From contig JAGCLA010000006.1 of the NCBI GenBank assembly GCA_017647225.1, positions 30,003-94,002 of the forward strand: 64,000 nt of DNA, given 5' to 3'. The stretch comes from Bacteroidaceae bacterium (GTDB taxonomy: Bacteria > Bacteroidota > Bacteroidia > Bacteroidales > Bacteroidaceae). Under the pieces are notes generated by a model that did not search any database, was not told the DNA's origin, and was given only the letters and a program-made list of their open reading frames with translations. This document shows, piece by piece, positions 9,222-17,733 of this stretch (positions are counted from its first letter, which is position 1; each line of letters starts with the position of its first letter). Both the position numbers and the translations under genes were made by a program.

Positions 9222-9983
9222 ATGAAAAAGATATATATCCTCTCCGATGCACACTTGGGCTCATGGGCTATCGAACACCGACGCACCCATGAACGTCGTC
9301 TTGTGTCATTCCTCGACAAAGTAAAGAACGATGCATCGGCTGTGTATATGTTGGGCGATATGTTTGACTTCTGGTACGAATTCAAGAATGTTGTTCCAAA
9401 GGGATATACTCGCTTTTTCGGCAAGGTGGCTGAACTTACGGACAAGGGTGTCGAGGTACATTTCTTCACCGGCAACCACGATATATGGTGTCTTGACTAT
9501 TTTGAAAGGGAGTGTGGCATGATAATACACCGTGAGCCATGCCTTGTGGAGCTTTATGGCAAAGAGGTGTTCCTTGCTCATGGCGACGAGTTCTCTACAG
9601 AAAAGGGTTTCCGCTTTTTGAGGGCAATGTTTCACAACCGCTTCCTGCAACGCCTGTTGTCGATGTTACACCCACGTTGGAGTGTGTGGTTCGGGCATAA
9701 ATGGGCTTATAGAAGCATGATCAAGCATAAGGTGAATGGCGAAACACCATATATGGGTGAAGAGAAGGAAGATTGCGTGAAGTTTGCCAAGAAGTATCTT
9801 GCAACCCATGCGTCGGTCGATTGCTTTGTCTTTGGTCATCGTCACATCGACACCGATGTCAGTCTTGGCAATTCACAGGTGATATTCCTTGGCGATTGGG
9901 TTTCCAAATTCGACTATGTCGTAATCGACAGCAAAGCAATAGAACATAAACACTACGTAGAAGGAGAAAGTAAAGAGGTTTGA
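9222..9983 (+). CDS. lpxH: UDP-2,3-diacylglucosamine diphosphatase
   Basis: 253 aa from the ATG at 9222 (a TTG 15 nt upstream is less likely). Calcineurin-like metallophosphoesterase with its five motifs in order: SDAHLG, GDMFDFW, GNHD, HGDE and GHRH. The overall form matches the LpxH-type enzymes that cleave UDP-2,3-diacyl-GlcN to lipid X in lipid A synthesis at the cytoplasmic membrane face. The stop codon lies inside the stem of a terminator hairpin. Last gene of the efp operon; the glycosyltransferase at the start of the run fits an envelope theme. Confidence 0.9.
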   Translation: MKKIYILSDAHLGSWAIEHRRTHERRLVSFLDKVKNDASAVYMLGDMFDFWYEFKNVVPKGYTRFFGKVAELTDKGVEVHFFTGNHDIWCLDYFERECGMIIHREPCLVELYGKEVFLAHGDEFSTEKGFRFLRAMFHNRFLQRLLSMLHPRWSVWFGHKWAYRSMIKHKVNGETPYMGEEKEDCVKFAKKYLATHASVDCFVFGHRHIDTDVSLGNSQVIFLGDWVSKFDYVVIDSKAIEHKHYVEGESKEV

Positions 9984-9999
9984 ATTTTCAAACCTCTTT
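9972..9999. terminator. Bidirectional intrinsic terminator
   Basis: 13-bp inverted repeat (9972-9984 with 9987-9999) followed by a T run on the plus strand and flanked by A/T on the other. Separates lpxH from the convergent TolC gene; the lpxH stop codon (9981-9983) is part of the stem. Confidence 0.88.
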
Positions 10000-10001
10000 T
10001 T

Positions 10002-11246
10002 TTATTCCGCAATCACCGTTGCACCAAACTTCATGTCAAGCCCTGTGGAGCGTTGCAGTTCAACCCACGCAGCAGCCTTCTTGAACAGGGCGTTGATATA
10101 TTCGTGGCGCATCTCGTTCTCGTTACGCTGTACTATAAGGTAGTCGAGGAACGGTATCTCGCCAAGTTCGTATGCTCTCCTTTTATTGTCAACAACCTTA
10201 CGCATGTCGTTGAGCATTGCAGTAGAAAAGGTTTCGGTCTGCTTTGTAGTGAAGTTGAAATTGTGGTATGCCTGCATTACTTCGCTTTCAACTTGCAGAC
10301 GAGCTTCATTTACCTCAATCTCTGCTTGGTGTGCGAGTGTGGCATCAATGATTCTTTCTCCTTTGTTGAGGCTTGAGAACTTCAACGGTACAGCAATGCC
10401 GGCCTTGACTGTTGTGAAGTTCGGGTCTGCAATGTTGTATGTCGCTCCTATGTTTATATCAAGTTCGGGGCGACGTTGTGCCTTGTTGAATCGTGCCTTT
10501 GCTTTGGCAATATCGGCCTGTTCCAACGCTACTATAATGTCTGGTCGTCTTTCAAGGGCAATGTCTATATACTCCTGCATAGGTGCCGGGTGTTCGCTTA
10601 TTTCAAGTGTTCCCATTCCTCTCAAATTCTCTGCACCGTTGAGGCTGTTCATGTAGTAACCTAACTTTATTGCGGTGTTGCATAGTTGTGCCTCGGCATC
10701 AAGAACTGCGTTTCGTGCCACTCCCTGCGCCATACGGCTCTCCAACCAATCGCTCTCGGCAATGTCGCCTTTACTGAAGCGTATGCTGTCGTTCGTTGCC
10801 ACTTCGCTCAGGTTGTTATATACCTCAACAGCTTCGGTGTGCAACAAGCTTGCATGCAGATGCTCAAGGTAGGCTATTGTTGCATCGGCGCGGAAATTAC
10901 GCATATACTCCTCCAATAGGGCAATTGTCTGTTTGCGTTCCGTTTCTGCTATATCGATACGTCCTCTGCGGACACCGAATGTAAAGGTCTTGCCAAGTTC
11001 AAACTCAATGCCTTGTCCGAGTCCTTTGCTCCAATCCTCGTTGTTGGTGTATGACACAGCAAGCGTAGGGTCATTGAAGGTCTTTGAACTCTTGACGCCG
11101 GCATCGGCAATGTCAAGGTCGAGGCTTTTGGCTGTCAGTGCTATGTTATTCTTGAACACGCGCTCCATATACTCTCCGTACGATATATTCTGCGCTGTTG
11201 CCTGCAACGATAGAATGATTGTTGTGAAAAGAATTATTTTTTTCAT
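10002..11246 (-). CDS. TolC-family outer membrane protein
   Basis: 414 aa from the ATG at 11246, which begins a clear signal peptide (MKKIILFTTIILSLQATAQ). A longer reading would add 16 residues without signal character. Two outer-membrane-efflux repeats rich in long helices; RRPDIIVALEQADIAKAKA and RRAYELGEIPFLDYL are typical of the CusC/TolC group. No adaptor or pump gene is next to it, so it may serve a system encoded elsewhere. It converges on lpxH at a shared terminator. Confidence 0.87.
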   Translation of the reverse strand: MKKIILFTTIILSLQATAQNISYGEYMERVFKNNIALTAKSLDLDIADAGVKSSKTFNDPTLAVSYTNNEDWSKGLGQGIEFELGKTFTFGVRRGRIDIAETERKQTIALLEEYMRNFRADATIAYLEHLHASLLHTEAVEVYNNLSEVATNDSIRFSKGDIAESDWLESRMAQGVARNAVLDAEAQLCNTAIKLGYYMNSLNGAENLRGMGTLEISEHPAPMQEYIDIALERRPDIIVALEQADIAKAKARFNKAQRRPELDINIGATYNIADPNFTTVKAGIAVPLKFSSLNKGERIIDATLAHQAEIEVNEARLQVESEVMQAYHNFNFTTKQTETFSTAMLNDMRKVVDNKRRAYELGEIPFLDYLIVQRNENEMRHEYINALFKKAAAWVELQRSTGLDMKFGATVIAE

Positions 11247-11335
11247 TGTTGTTCGCTTTTTGTTGCGAAAATAGTGAATATGAACAGTTGACAAAATGGT
11301 TATTTATTGCCAAAATTCAACTGTTGCTGTCTGTT

Positions 11336-12775
11336 TTAATTATTGTTTTGCGGTGTCAATCCCATCTTCTCGGCCAATGTCATGATGTGGGCAAGTGCGG
11401 CCTCATATTCGTTAGGTATAACTCCGTCTAGAATAGCATCTTTTACCGCGCTTTTCAGTTGGCCTACGGCTGCGCATGGTCCCAAATTGAATATGCGCAT
11501 GATTTCCTCTCCGTTCACCGGCGGCTGGAAGTTGCGTATGCGGTCTTTTTCTTCGATGTCCTTCAGTTTCTGGCGTACAATCTGGAAATTGTTCAGGAAC
11601 TGTTTCTTGCGTACCTCGTTCTTCGATGTTATGTCGGCTTCGCACAACAGCATCAGGTCGTCAATGTCATCTCCGGCATCGAATAGCAGACGGCGTACGG
11701 CAGAGTCTGTCACCTCGTCGTCGGCAATGGCTATGGGACGCATGTGCAACGAAACAAGTTTTGCCACATATTTCATCTTCTCGTTCTGTGGCATCTTGTA
11801 GTCGCGGAACAGCCTGTTTACCATTTTCTCGCCAACGATGTTATGGTTGTGGAATGTCCATTTCATAACAGGGTCCCAACGCTTGGTCTTTGGTTTGCCA
11901 ATATCGTGTAGCAAGGCTGCCCAACGCAACCAAAGGTTGTCGGTCTTCTTTGCAATGTTGTCAAGCACCTCCAGCGTGTGGTAGAACATCTCTTTGTGGC
12001 TGTAGCCGTTCTTTGTCTCAACACCCTGCATTGCAGTGAGCTGTGGGAATATTATCTCAAGCAATCCGCAACGGTCAAGCTCTATGAAGCCTTTTGATGG
12101 GGTAGGCGACATCATTATCTTGTTCAGCTCATCGTTAATTCTTTCGCGTGAGATAATTCTTATCCTATCCTTATTCTCGCAGAGAGCTTCAAAAGTCTCG
12201 TCTTCGATGTAAAAATTGAGCTGTGTGGCAAAACGTACGCAACGCATCATTCGCAACGGGTCGTCGCTGAATGTTATTCCGGGTTCAAGAGGGGTGCTTA
12301 TTATGCGGTCCTCAAGGTCGAGCATACCGTCAAACGGGTCAACAAGTTCGCCGAATCGTTCCTTGTTCAGGCATATAGCCATTGCATTTATGGTAAAGTC
12401 GCGACGGTTCTGGTCGTCTTCGAGTGTGCCGTCCTCAACAATTGGATTACGCGAATCCCTGCTGTAACTCTCCTTGCGCGCACCTACAAACTCTATTTCG
12501 TGTTCGTGGTATTTTACCTGTGCTGTACCGTAGTTCGCAAAAACCGATAGGTGTGCTCCGCGTCCGAGTCTTTTGCTGAACGCGCGTGCCATTTCAATAC
12601 CTTTGCCAACAACCACTACATCAATGTCGGTCGATGGGCGTTGCAGGAATATGTCGCGCACATATCCACCGACGACATAACATTCCATACCCAGACTGTC
12701 GGCCGTTTCCGATATCTTTCGGAATATGGGTGTATCGAGCAATTTGCAAAGTTCTTCTCTATCGGGTTTATACAT
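11336..12775 (-). CDS. cca: CCA tRNA nucleotidyltransferase / polyA-polymerase-like protein with HD domain
   Basis: 479 aa from the ATG at 12775. An upstream in-frame TTG at 12796 is rejected because it falls inside the -7 promoter element. Nucleotidyltransferase head with CYVVGGYVRD and the DIDVVV metal-binding aspartates, RRDFTINAMA, the RNA-binding segment SDDPLRMMRCVRFA, and a downstream HD domain with LLHDIGKPKT. It adds or repairs the CCA end of tRNA. This matters here because the one tRNA whose 3' end is in view (tRNA-Arg) does not encode CCA. Single-gene unit. Confidence 0.92.
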   Translation of the reverse strand: MYKPDREELCKLLDTPIFRKISETADSLGMECYVVGGYVRDIFLQRPSTDIDVVVVGKGIEMARAFSKRLGRGAHLSVFANYGTAQVKYHEHEIEFVGARKESYSRDSRNPIVEDGTLEDDQNRRDFTINAMAICLNKERFGELVDPFDGMLDLEDRIISTPLEPGITFSDDPLRMMRCVRFATQLNFYIEDETFEALCENKDRIRIISRERINDELNKIMMSPTPSKGFIELDRCGLLEIIFPQLTAMQGVETKNGYSHKEMFYHTLEVLDNIAKKTDNLWLRWAALLHDIGKPKTKRWDPVMKWTFHNHNIVGEKMVNRLFRDYKMPQNEKMKYVAKLVSLHMRPIAIADDEVTDSAVRRLLFDAGDDIDDLMLLCEADITSKNEVRKKQFLNNFQIVRQKLKDIEEKDRIRNFQPPVNGEEIMRIFNLGPCAAVGQLKSAVKDAILDGVIPNEYEAALAHIMTLAEKMGLTPQNNN

Positions 12776-12793
12776 AAATAGGTCGTTTAAGTA

Positions 12794-12801
12794 CAAATGT
12801 A
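12794..12801 (-). promoter_or_regulatory. -7 element upstream of cca
   Basis: The reverse strand reads TACATTTG (TANNTTTG). It places the transcription start roughly 12 nt before the ATG at 12775 and decides the start codon. No good -33 TTTG seen. Confidence 0.5.
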
Positions 12802-12893
12802 TTCGCGAAGATAACTATTTTCGTGCGATTATAAAAACAGCACCCGTTAAAATGTAAAAACAATGGGCTATACATTAAAAAGAGCCATTCATC

Positions 12894-12925
12894 TTTGATG
12901 CGTAACGATAAATAATGTACTTTTG
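12894..12925 (+). promoter_or_regulatory. Promoter of the lipoprotein gene at 12949
   Basis: TTTG at 12894-12897, 20-nt spacer, TACTTTTG at 12918-12925: an exact match to the Bacteroidetes consensus. Confidence 0.75.
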
Positions 12926-12948
12926 CCGTAAACGAATACTTTTATATA

Positions 12949-13797
12949 ATGAAGAACCCATACATTATTCTGTTCTTTGTGGCATGTGCGCTTTTCTCCT
13001 CATGCGAAAACTCTGTCGAGGAACCTGCACGTAACTTGCTTGCTCAGGCAAGAGAACTATATGCGGCTGAAGAATATAACAAGGCAAGAGTGCTTATTGA
13101 CAGCATGTCGGTAGCTTATCCCAAAGCATATAAGACACGCCGTGAAGCTGAAGTGTTGCGCCGCGAGGTCATGCTCAAGGAGAAGCGTCGCGATGTGGAA
13201 TTCTTTACTGATATGTGCGAAAAACTGTCAGCAAAGCGCGACTCTCTTGTTTCCGGTTTTATATTTAATAAGGATGAGCGTTTCCAGGATATCGGCTATT
13301 ATACGGTTGCATCACAGGCTTTGAACCTTAATCAATCAAATTGTTTCCTTCGTGCAAGTGTAAGAGAAGACGGTGATGCCTATCTTGCGTCGTATTATCG
13401 TGGTGCGAAGATTGCTCATAACACATTGAAAATATCTTCGGGTGACAGTTTCGTAGTTTGTGATAATCCATATTTGTCAAGGTCTTACTGGAATTACGGT
13501 TTGTATAACGAACGTCGTGAATTCCGCTATGGATCGGATAACGGAATTATGGATTACATAGCTTCGGCCACATCACCGCTGAAAGTGGAAATATCAGGAA
13601 CTATGGGTAAGTGCGAATACACTCTTCGCAACGAAGACGCAGTGGCAATCAAACGTGTCATAGAACTTTCAAACTTGCTTAAGCAATACAAGGAGAGTTG
13701 TGCCATGCGCGATGAGGCGCAGCGCTCGCTCGATTTTCTTATCAAGAGCCAACAGCGTTCACAGGAGAATATCCAAAACACTGAGGTTGCAGAGTGA
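12949..13797 (+). CDS. Predicted lipoprotein with TPR-like N-terminal part
   Basis: 282 aa. Signal peptide with lipobox FSSC, Cys19. Residues 25-60 (ARNLLAQARELYAAEEYNK and following) resemble a TPR/BamD-like helical hairpin; the middle region is beta-rich and the C-terminus (about 225-275) is a predicted coiled coil rich in Q, R and E. Exported and lipid-anchored, probably periplasm-facing or on the outer membrane. No enzymatic motif recognised; function unknown. Transcribed alone from a strong promoter to a strong terminator. Confidence 0.82.
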   Translation: MKNPYIILFFVACALFSSCENSVEEPARNLLAQARELYAAEEYNKARVLIDSMSVAYPKAYKTRREAEVLRREVMLKEKRRDVEFFTDMCEKLSAKRDSLVSGFIFNKDERFQDIGYYTVASQALNLNQSNCFLRASVREDGDAYLASYYRGAKIAHNTLKISSGDSFVVCDNPYLSRSYWNYGLYNERREFRYGSDNGIMDYIASATSPLKVEISGTMGKCEYTLRNEDAVAIKRVIELSNLLKQYKESCAMRDEAQRSLDFLIKSQQRSQENIQNTEVAE

Positions 13798-13824
13798 TAT
13801 GGCATTGGAATCATAAAGTCCAAT

Positions 13825-13857
13825 AAAAAAGGCTTCACTGAAAGTGAAGCCTTTTTT
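13825..13857. terminator. Bidirectional intrinsic terminator
   Basis: GGCTTCACT (13831-13839) pairs with 13843-13851 around a GAA loop; the stem is extended by A6/T6 on the two sides, giving a T run in both directions. Lies between the lipoprotein gene and the convergent ackA. Confidence 0.9.
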
Positions 13858-13873
13858 GTGTATTATGTAGGGA

Positions 13874-15079
13874 TTATTTCAAATCCTTTACAATCTCGTA
13901 AGTGTCGCTTGCAATCATCATCTCCTCGTCTGTTGGGATAAGCAATACCTTAACCTTAGAATCAGGAGTAGAAAGCACAGCCTCTTCACCACGCATCTTG
14001 TTGTTTACCTCCTTGTCGAGCTTGACACCGAGGAATTCAAGACCTTCGAGTGCAGCCTCACGGCAGTCAGCCTGGTTTTCGCCGACACCACCAGCGAAGA
14101 TGATGATGTCAACACCGCCCATAGCAGCAGCGTATGCACCGATATACTTCTTGATACGGTAGAAGTTCATTGTGTTTGAAAGCTGAGCGCGCTTGTTGCC
14201 CTCTTCAGCGGCTGCCTTAACCTCGCGCATGTCTGATGAAATGCCTGTGATACCTGCAACACCCGATTTCTTGTTGAGCATGTCAATTACACCCTGCATG
14301 TCAAGACCTGTCTTGTCCATGATATATGGGAAAGCACCCGGGTCAACATCACCACTGCGTGTACCCATCATAAGACCTGCAAGCGGAGTCATACCCATTG
14401 AAGTGTCAACGCTCTTACCGTCCTTTACAGCTGCGATAGAAGCACCGTTACCAATGTGGCATGTGATGATTTTGCTACCCTCAGCAGGAATGTTCAACAT
14501 TTCAAGAGCACGTTTTGTGATATAACGGTGTGATGTTCCGTGGAAACCGTAGCGACGTACGCCATAGTTCTCGTAAAGCTCGTAAGGTAGAGCATACATA
14601 TATGCATAGTCAGGCATTGTCTGGTGGAATGCTGTGTCGAATACACCAACCTGAGGCATGTCAGGAGCAACCTCTTTAACGGCATTTACACCCTTGAGGT
14701 TTGCAGGGTTGTGGAGTGGTGCAAGGTCGTTGCAAGCCTCGAACACCTCAAGAACCTCGTCTGTAAGCAGTGTCGATGCACTGAACTTCTCACCACCGTG
14801 TACCATGCGGTGACCTACAGCATCAATCTCGTCAATTGAGCCTACAGCACCGAATTTCTCACTTGTCAATACATCGAAGATAAGACGTACACCGATAGTG
14901 TGTTCGGGGATTGCTGTATAGATTGTTTCTTTCTCGCCATTAGGAAGGTTGAACTTCAAGAATGAACCCTCAAGGCCAATCTTCTCAATACCACCCTTTG
15001 CAAGTACGTTCTTTGCCTCAATATCAATCAACTGATATTTGATTGATGAACTACCGCAGTTCAATACTAATATTTTCAT
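13874..15079 (-). CDS. ackA: Acetate kinase
   Basis: 401 aa, usual length. Begins MKILVLNCGSSSIKYQL, the ATP-binding signature of the ASKHA family, followed by DAVGHRMVHGGEKF, the FDTAFHQTMP catalytic segment, YGFHGTSHRYI, HIGNGASIAAV and GGVGENQADCREA. Converts acetyl phosphate and ADP to acetate and ATP. It follows pta by 26 nt, so the two form the acetate-producing substrate-level phosphorylation unit common in gut anaerobes. Confidence 0.98.
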   Translation of the reverse strand: MKILVLNCGSSSIKYQLIDIEAKNVLAKGGIEKIGLEGSFLKFNLPNGEKETIYTAIPEHTIGVRLIFDVLTSEKFGAVGSIDEIDAVGHRMVHGGEKFSASTLLTDEVLEVFEACNDLAPLHNPANLKGVNAVKEVAPDMPQVGVFDTAFHQTMPDYAYMYALPYELYENYGVRRYGFHGTSHRYITKRALEMLNIPAEGSKIITCHIGNGASIAAVKDGKSVDTSMGMTPLAGLMMGTRSGDVDPGAFPYIMDKTGLDMQGVIDMLNKKSGVAGITGISSDMREVKAAAEEGNKRAQLSNTMNFYRIKKYIGAYAAAMGGVDIIIFAGGVGENQADCREAALEGLEFLGVKLDKEVNNKMRGEEAVLSTPDSKVKVLLIPTDEEMMIASDTYEIVKDLK

Positions 15080-15105
15080 ATCGTATGTTTTAATTTGTTG
15101 TTTGT

Positions 15106-16116
15106 TTATTTCTTGGCAGCAATAGCCTGGTTTGCTGTGATGGCAATCATCATATATACGTCCTCAACTGAGCAACCGCGTGAAAGGTCGTTTACAGGAC
15201 GTGCAATACCCTGGAGTACAGGACCGATAGCCTCTGCGTGACCCAAACGCTGAACGAGCTTGTAACCGATGTTACCTGCGCCGAGGTCAGGGAATACGAG
15301 AACGTTAGCCTTACCGGCAACCTTTGAACCTGGAGCCTTGCTCTGACCTACGAATGGAACGAGAGCTGCGTCAGCCTGCAATTCGCCGTCGAGTGACAAT
15401 TCTGGGTCAAGCTCATGAGCAAGTCTTGTAGCCTCTGTAACCTTGTCAACCATTTCGTGCTTTGCAGAACCCTTTGTAGAGAAGCTCAACATTGCAACGC
15501 GTGGCTCTTCGAAACCACCGATAGCCTTAGCTGTCTGTGCTGTACATACAGCAATCTGTGAAAGCTGGTTTGCATCAGGCTGTGGAGTAACGGCAACGTC
15601 TGCAACAAAAAGAACACCGTCTTCGCCATATTCCTTAGCGTTGGTGATAAGCATCATTGCGCCGCTTACACATGTGATACCCGGAGTAGTCTTGATAATC
15701 TGCAATGCAGGACGGAGTACGTTTCCTGTTGTGTTCTGTGCACCTGCAACCTGGCCGTCAGCATCACCGTTCTTGATGATAAGGCAACCGAGGTACAATG
15801 GGTTGCATACCAATTTCTGAGCATCTTCCATTGTCAAGCCCTTAGACTTACGCAATTCGAAAAGCAAGTTTGCATACTTCTCGGCGTCAGGGTTGTTGTT
15901 TGGGTCGATGATTGTAGCCTTCTCAATGTTTGTAAGACCGTTCTTCTCTGCGAGAGCGAGAACCTCTTCGCGGTTACCGATGATAACCAACTCCGCGATA
16001 CCGTCAGCAATAGCCTTGTCAGCTGCCTTAAGTGTACGCTCTTCAGTACCTTCGGGGAGAACGATGCGCTGCTTGTTCTGCTGTGCGCGCTCGATTAGAT
16101 TTTTAATAACATCCAT
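15106..16116 (-). CDS. pta: Phosphate acetyltransferase
   Basis: 336 aa, the short Pta form without the N-terminal DRTGG regulatory domains of the enteric enzyme. Typical segments: IVLPEGTEERTLKAADKAI, DGQVAGAQNTTGNVLRPAL, MLSFSTKGSAKHE, FPDLGAGNIGYKL and the C-terminal GPVLQGIARPVNDLSRGC. Converts acetyl-CoA and phosphate to acetyl phosphate, the substrate of the downstream ackA product. Expressed from a consensus promoter with a leader of about 67 nt. Confidence 0.97.
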   Translation of the reverse strand: MDVIKNLIERAQQNKQRIVLPEGTEERTLKAADKAIADGIAELVIIGNREEVLALAEKNGLTNIEKATIIDPNNNPDAEKYANLLFELRKSKGLTMEDAQKLVCNPLYLGCLIIKNGDADGQVAGAQNTTGNVLRPALQIIKTTPGITCVSGAMMLITNAKEYGEDGVLFVADVAVTPQPDANQLSQIAVCTAQTAKAIGGFEEPRVAMLSFSTKGSAKHEMVDKVTEATRLAHELDPELSLDGELQADAALVPFVGQSKAPGSKVAGKANVLVFPDLGAGNIGYKLVQRLGHAEAIGPVLQGIARPVNDLSRGCSVEDVYMMIAITANQAIAAKK

Positions 16117-16189
16117 AGTATAAATAATTTAATTTGTAAAAATCCGTTTTTTATGTCTGTGGAGTGTTATCACGCAGGCATACATAGTA

Positions 16190-16220
16190 CAAAGGTAGCT
16201 CAAACAGAATTGACTGCAAA
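16190..16220 (-). promoter_or_regulatory. Promoter of pta-ackA
   Basis: On the reverse strand TTTG (16220-16217), 19-nt spacer, TACCTTTG (16197-16190). Exact consensus. Confidence 0.75.
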
Positions 16221-16284
16221 ATAAATTCTATTTATTTTAGGACTGAAAATGGATTTTATATGGTAGACATATAATTAAATAATT

Positions 16285-16320
16285 AAAGAGCGAAAAAGGT
16301 GTTCACCTTTTTCGCTCTTT
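16285..16320 (-). terminator. Intrinsic terminator of the BspA-like gene
   Basis: 17-bp stem (16285-16301 with 16304-16320), 2-nt loop, followed on the reverse strand by TTTAATTATTT. Starts 20 nt beyond the stop codon. Confidence 0.85.
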
Positions 16321-16340
16321 AGTGCTGATTTTGTTGTTTG

Positions 16341-17651
16341 TTAATTGATGACAACTTTTATACTCTTTTCGCTAATTTTTATTACTACAATAGAGTTTTT
16401 TGTAAGACTTGTTTGGATTGTTGCGTTGTTGTTTTCTATGGTAGCATTGCCAATAAACATACCGTCGCTTGTGTAAACCTCAACAGCTTCACCATTGAGT
16501 GATGTATTTACAGATATTACTCCATTGCTTGATGTAACAAGTATAGCTTTGGCAGGGATACTGATAGAGCTTGTGTTGTTTCCGCTACAGTCACAATCAA
16601 TCCAGCAGAGTGTAGCATTTATGATATCTGAATCTTCGTAACCAGCCGCTGTTGCAAATACGCTTATGCTATATGTAGCAGAGATTTCAAAATTATTGCT
16701 ATTATATGTTCCTGTATAATGGTTTTTAATAGTAGTGACAAATTCTGCATCGGCGGTTTCACACTCTATCTCAATTTTACCATTGTTGTATGATATAACA
16801 GGGTTTGCACATTTGGGCATTTCTACTTCACTATCAAGTGTTATAACATTTCCAAAGCAACTCCAAGGCTCTGTTGCTTTGTAGCTATTAATTGATTCAG
16901 CCGGTACATGCAATGTCATATATTCAGGATATGATTCGTTGAATGCATTACTATCTGTTGATGGGAGTGTTTTTGTAAGGCAATAAATGTCAGAAAGTTT
17001 TTCGCACTTAGCAAAAGCTTCTGAATAAATATATTCTACTCCACTGCCTATTGTTATACTTGTCAACTTAGGGCAATTATAGAATGCACAAATCCCAATG
17101 CTTGTAACGTTGTTAGGTATTGTTATGTTTGTAAGTCCGGAGCAACCCTCGAACGCTCTATTTCCAATACTTGTAACGCTGTCAGGTATTGTTATGTTTG
17201 TAAGTCCAGAGCAACCCTCGAACATAACACTACTAATTTTTGTAATGCTGTTAGGGATTATAATGTTTGTAAGGCTAGTGCAACGAGAGAACGCAAAATC
17301 TCCTATGCTTGTAACACTATTAGGTATTATTATGTTTGTAAGTCCAGAGCAATACCAGAATGCACTAGTTCCAATACTTGTAACGCTGTTTGGTATTGTT
17401 ATGCTTGTAAGTCCAGAGCAACTGTCGAACGCACCATCTCCAATGCCTATAATGCTATATGTAACCTCGTTGTGCACAATTGTTTCGGGAATAACTATGG
17501 AGCCGGAATAATTACCTCCGCCAATAACTGTTGCAACTTTAGCTTTGGTAACTACATCGTATTTAATACCATCGATTGTCACCTCTTCCGCCATAGCAAC
17601 AATACTGCATAGTAGTAATAATGTTGTGAATAATTTTTTTATTTGTTTCAT
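16341..17651 (-). CDS. BspA-like leucine-rich repeat surface protein with T9SS-type tail
   Basis: 436 aa from the ATG at 17651, which starts a signal peptide (MKQIKKLFTTLLLLCSIVAMA); a longer frame upstream has no signal character. About six or seven 23-residue LRR_5 repeats follow (unit like SGLTNITIPNSVTSIG..AF), as in BspA-type adhesins. Residues about 290-360 look like an Ig-like or chitobiase-type beta domain. The last 80 residues end in a strand-rich tail (AVEVYTSDGMFIGNATI ... KSIKVVIN) that resembles a type A T9SS sorting domain. Likely exported across the outer membrane and surface-attached; binding partner unknown. sprA in the same window supports an active T9SS. Confidence 0.85.
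   Translation of the reverse strand: MKQIKKLFTTLLLLCSIVAMAEEVTIDGIKYDVVTKAKVATVIGGGNYSGSIVIPETIVHNEVTYSIIGIGDGAFDSCSGLTSITIPNSVTSIGTSAFWYCSGLTNIIIPNSVTSIGDFAFSRCTSLTNIIIPNSITKISSVMFEGCSGLTNITIPDSVTSIGNRAFEGCSGLTNITIPNNVTSIGICAFYNCPKLTSITIGSGVEYIYSEAFAKCEKLSDIYCLTKTLPSTDSNAFNESYPEYMTLHVPAESINSYKATEPWSCFGNVITLDSEVEMPKCANPVISYNNGKIEIECETADAEFVTTIKNHYTGTYNSNNFEISATYSISVFATAAGYEDSDIINATLCWIDCDCSGNNTSSISIPAKAILVTSSNGVISVNTSLNGEAVEVYTSDGMFIGNATIENNNATIQTSLTKNSIVVIKISEKSIKVVIN
17089..17455 (-). repeat. 69-bp tandem repeats coding for LRR units
   Basis: Near-identical 69-nt units (23 codons each) within the BspA-like gene, such as GTTAGGTATTGTTATGTTTG on the plus strand, repeat about five to six times. 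Similarity at the DNA level, not only at the protein level, points to recent unit duplication or gene conversion. Confidence 0.75.
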
Positions 17652-17678
17652 TTTTGTGCTTTTTGCTAATACTATTTT

Positions 17679-17709
17679 GCCAATGAAACATTGTCGGTGC
17701 TTCATTGGC
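17679..17709. repeat. Inverted repeat between hisS and the BspA-like gene
   Basis: GCCAATGAA (17679-17687) and TTCATTGGC (17701-17709), 13-nt loop. It lies 25 nt past the hisS stop and 28 nt before the BspA-like start. No U tract follows, so it is either a weak terminator or an operator-like site. Confidence 0.5.
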
Positions 17710-17733
17710 ATTATGTTTAAGTTCCTAAAAAAC

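Noticed and set aside
12776-12796. Extended N-terminus of the CCA enzyme from TTG at 12796
   Set aside because: The TTG falls inside the -7 promoter element; the ATG at 12775 fits the predicted transcript start.
17089-17455. 69-bp repeats considered as CRISPR or intergenic repeats
   Set aside because: They keep frame, encode 23-residue LRR units and lie inside a complete secreted protein gene.
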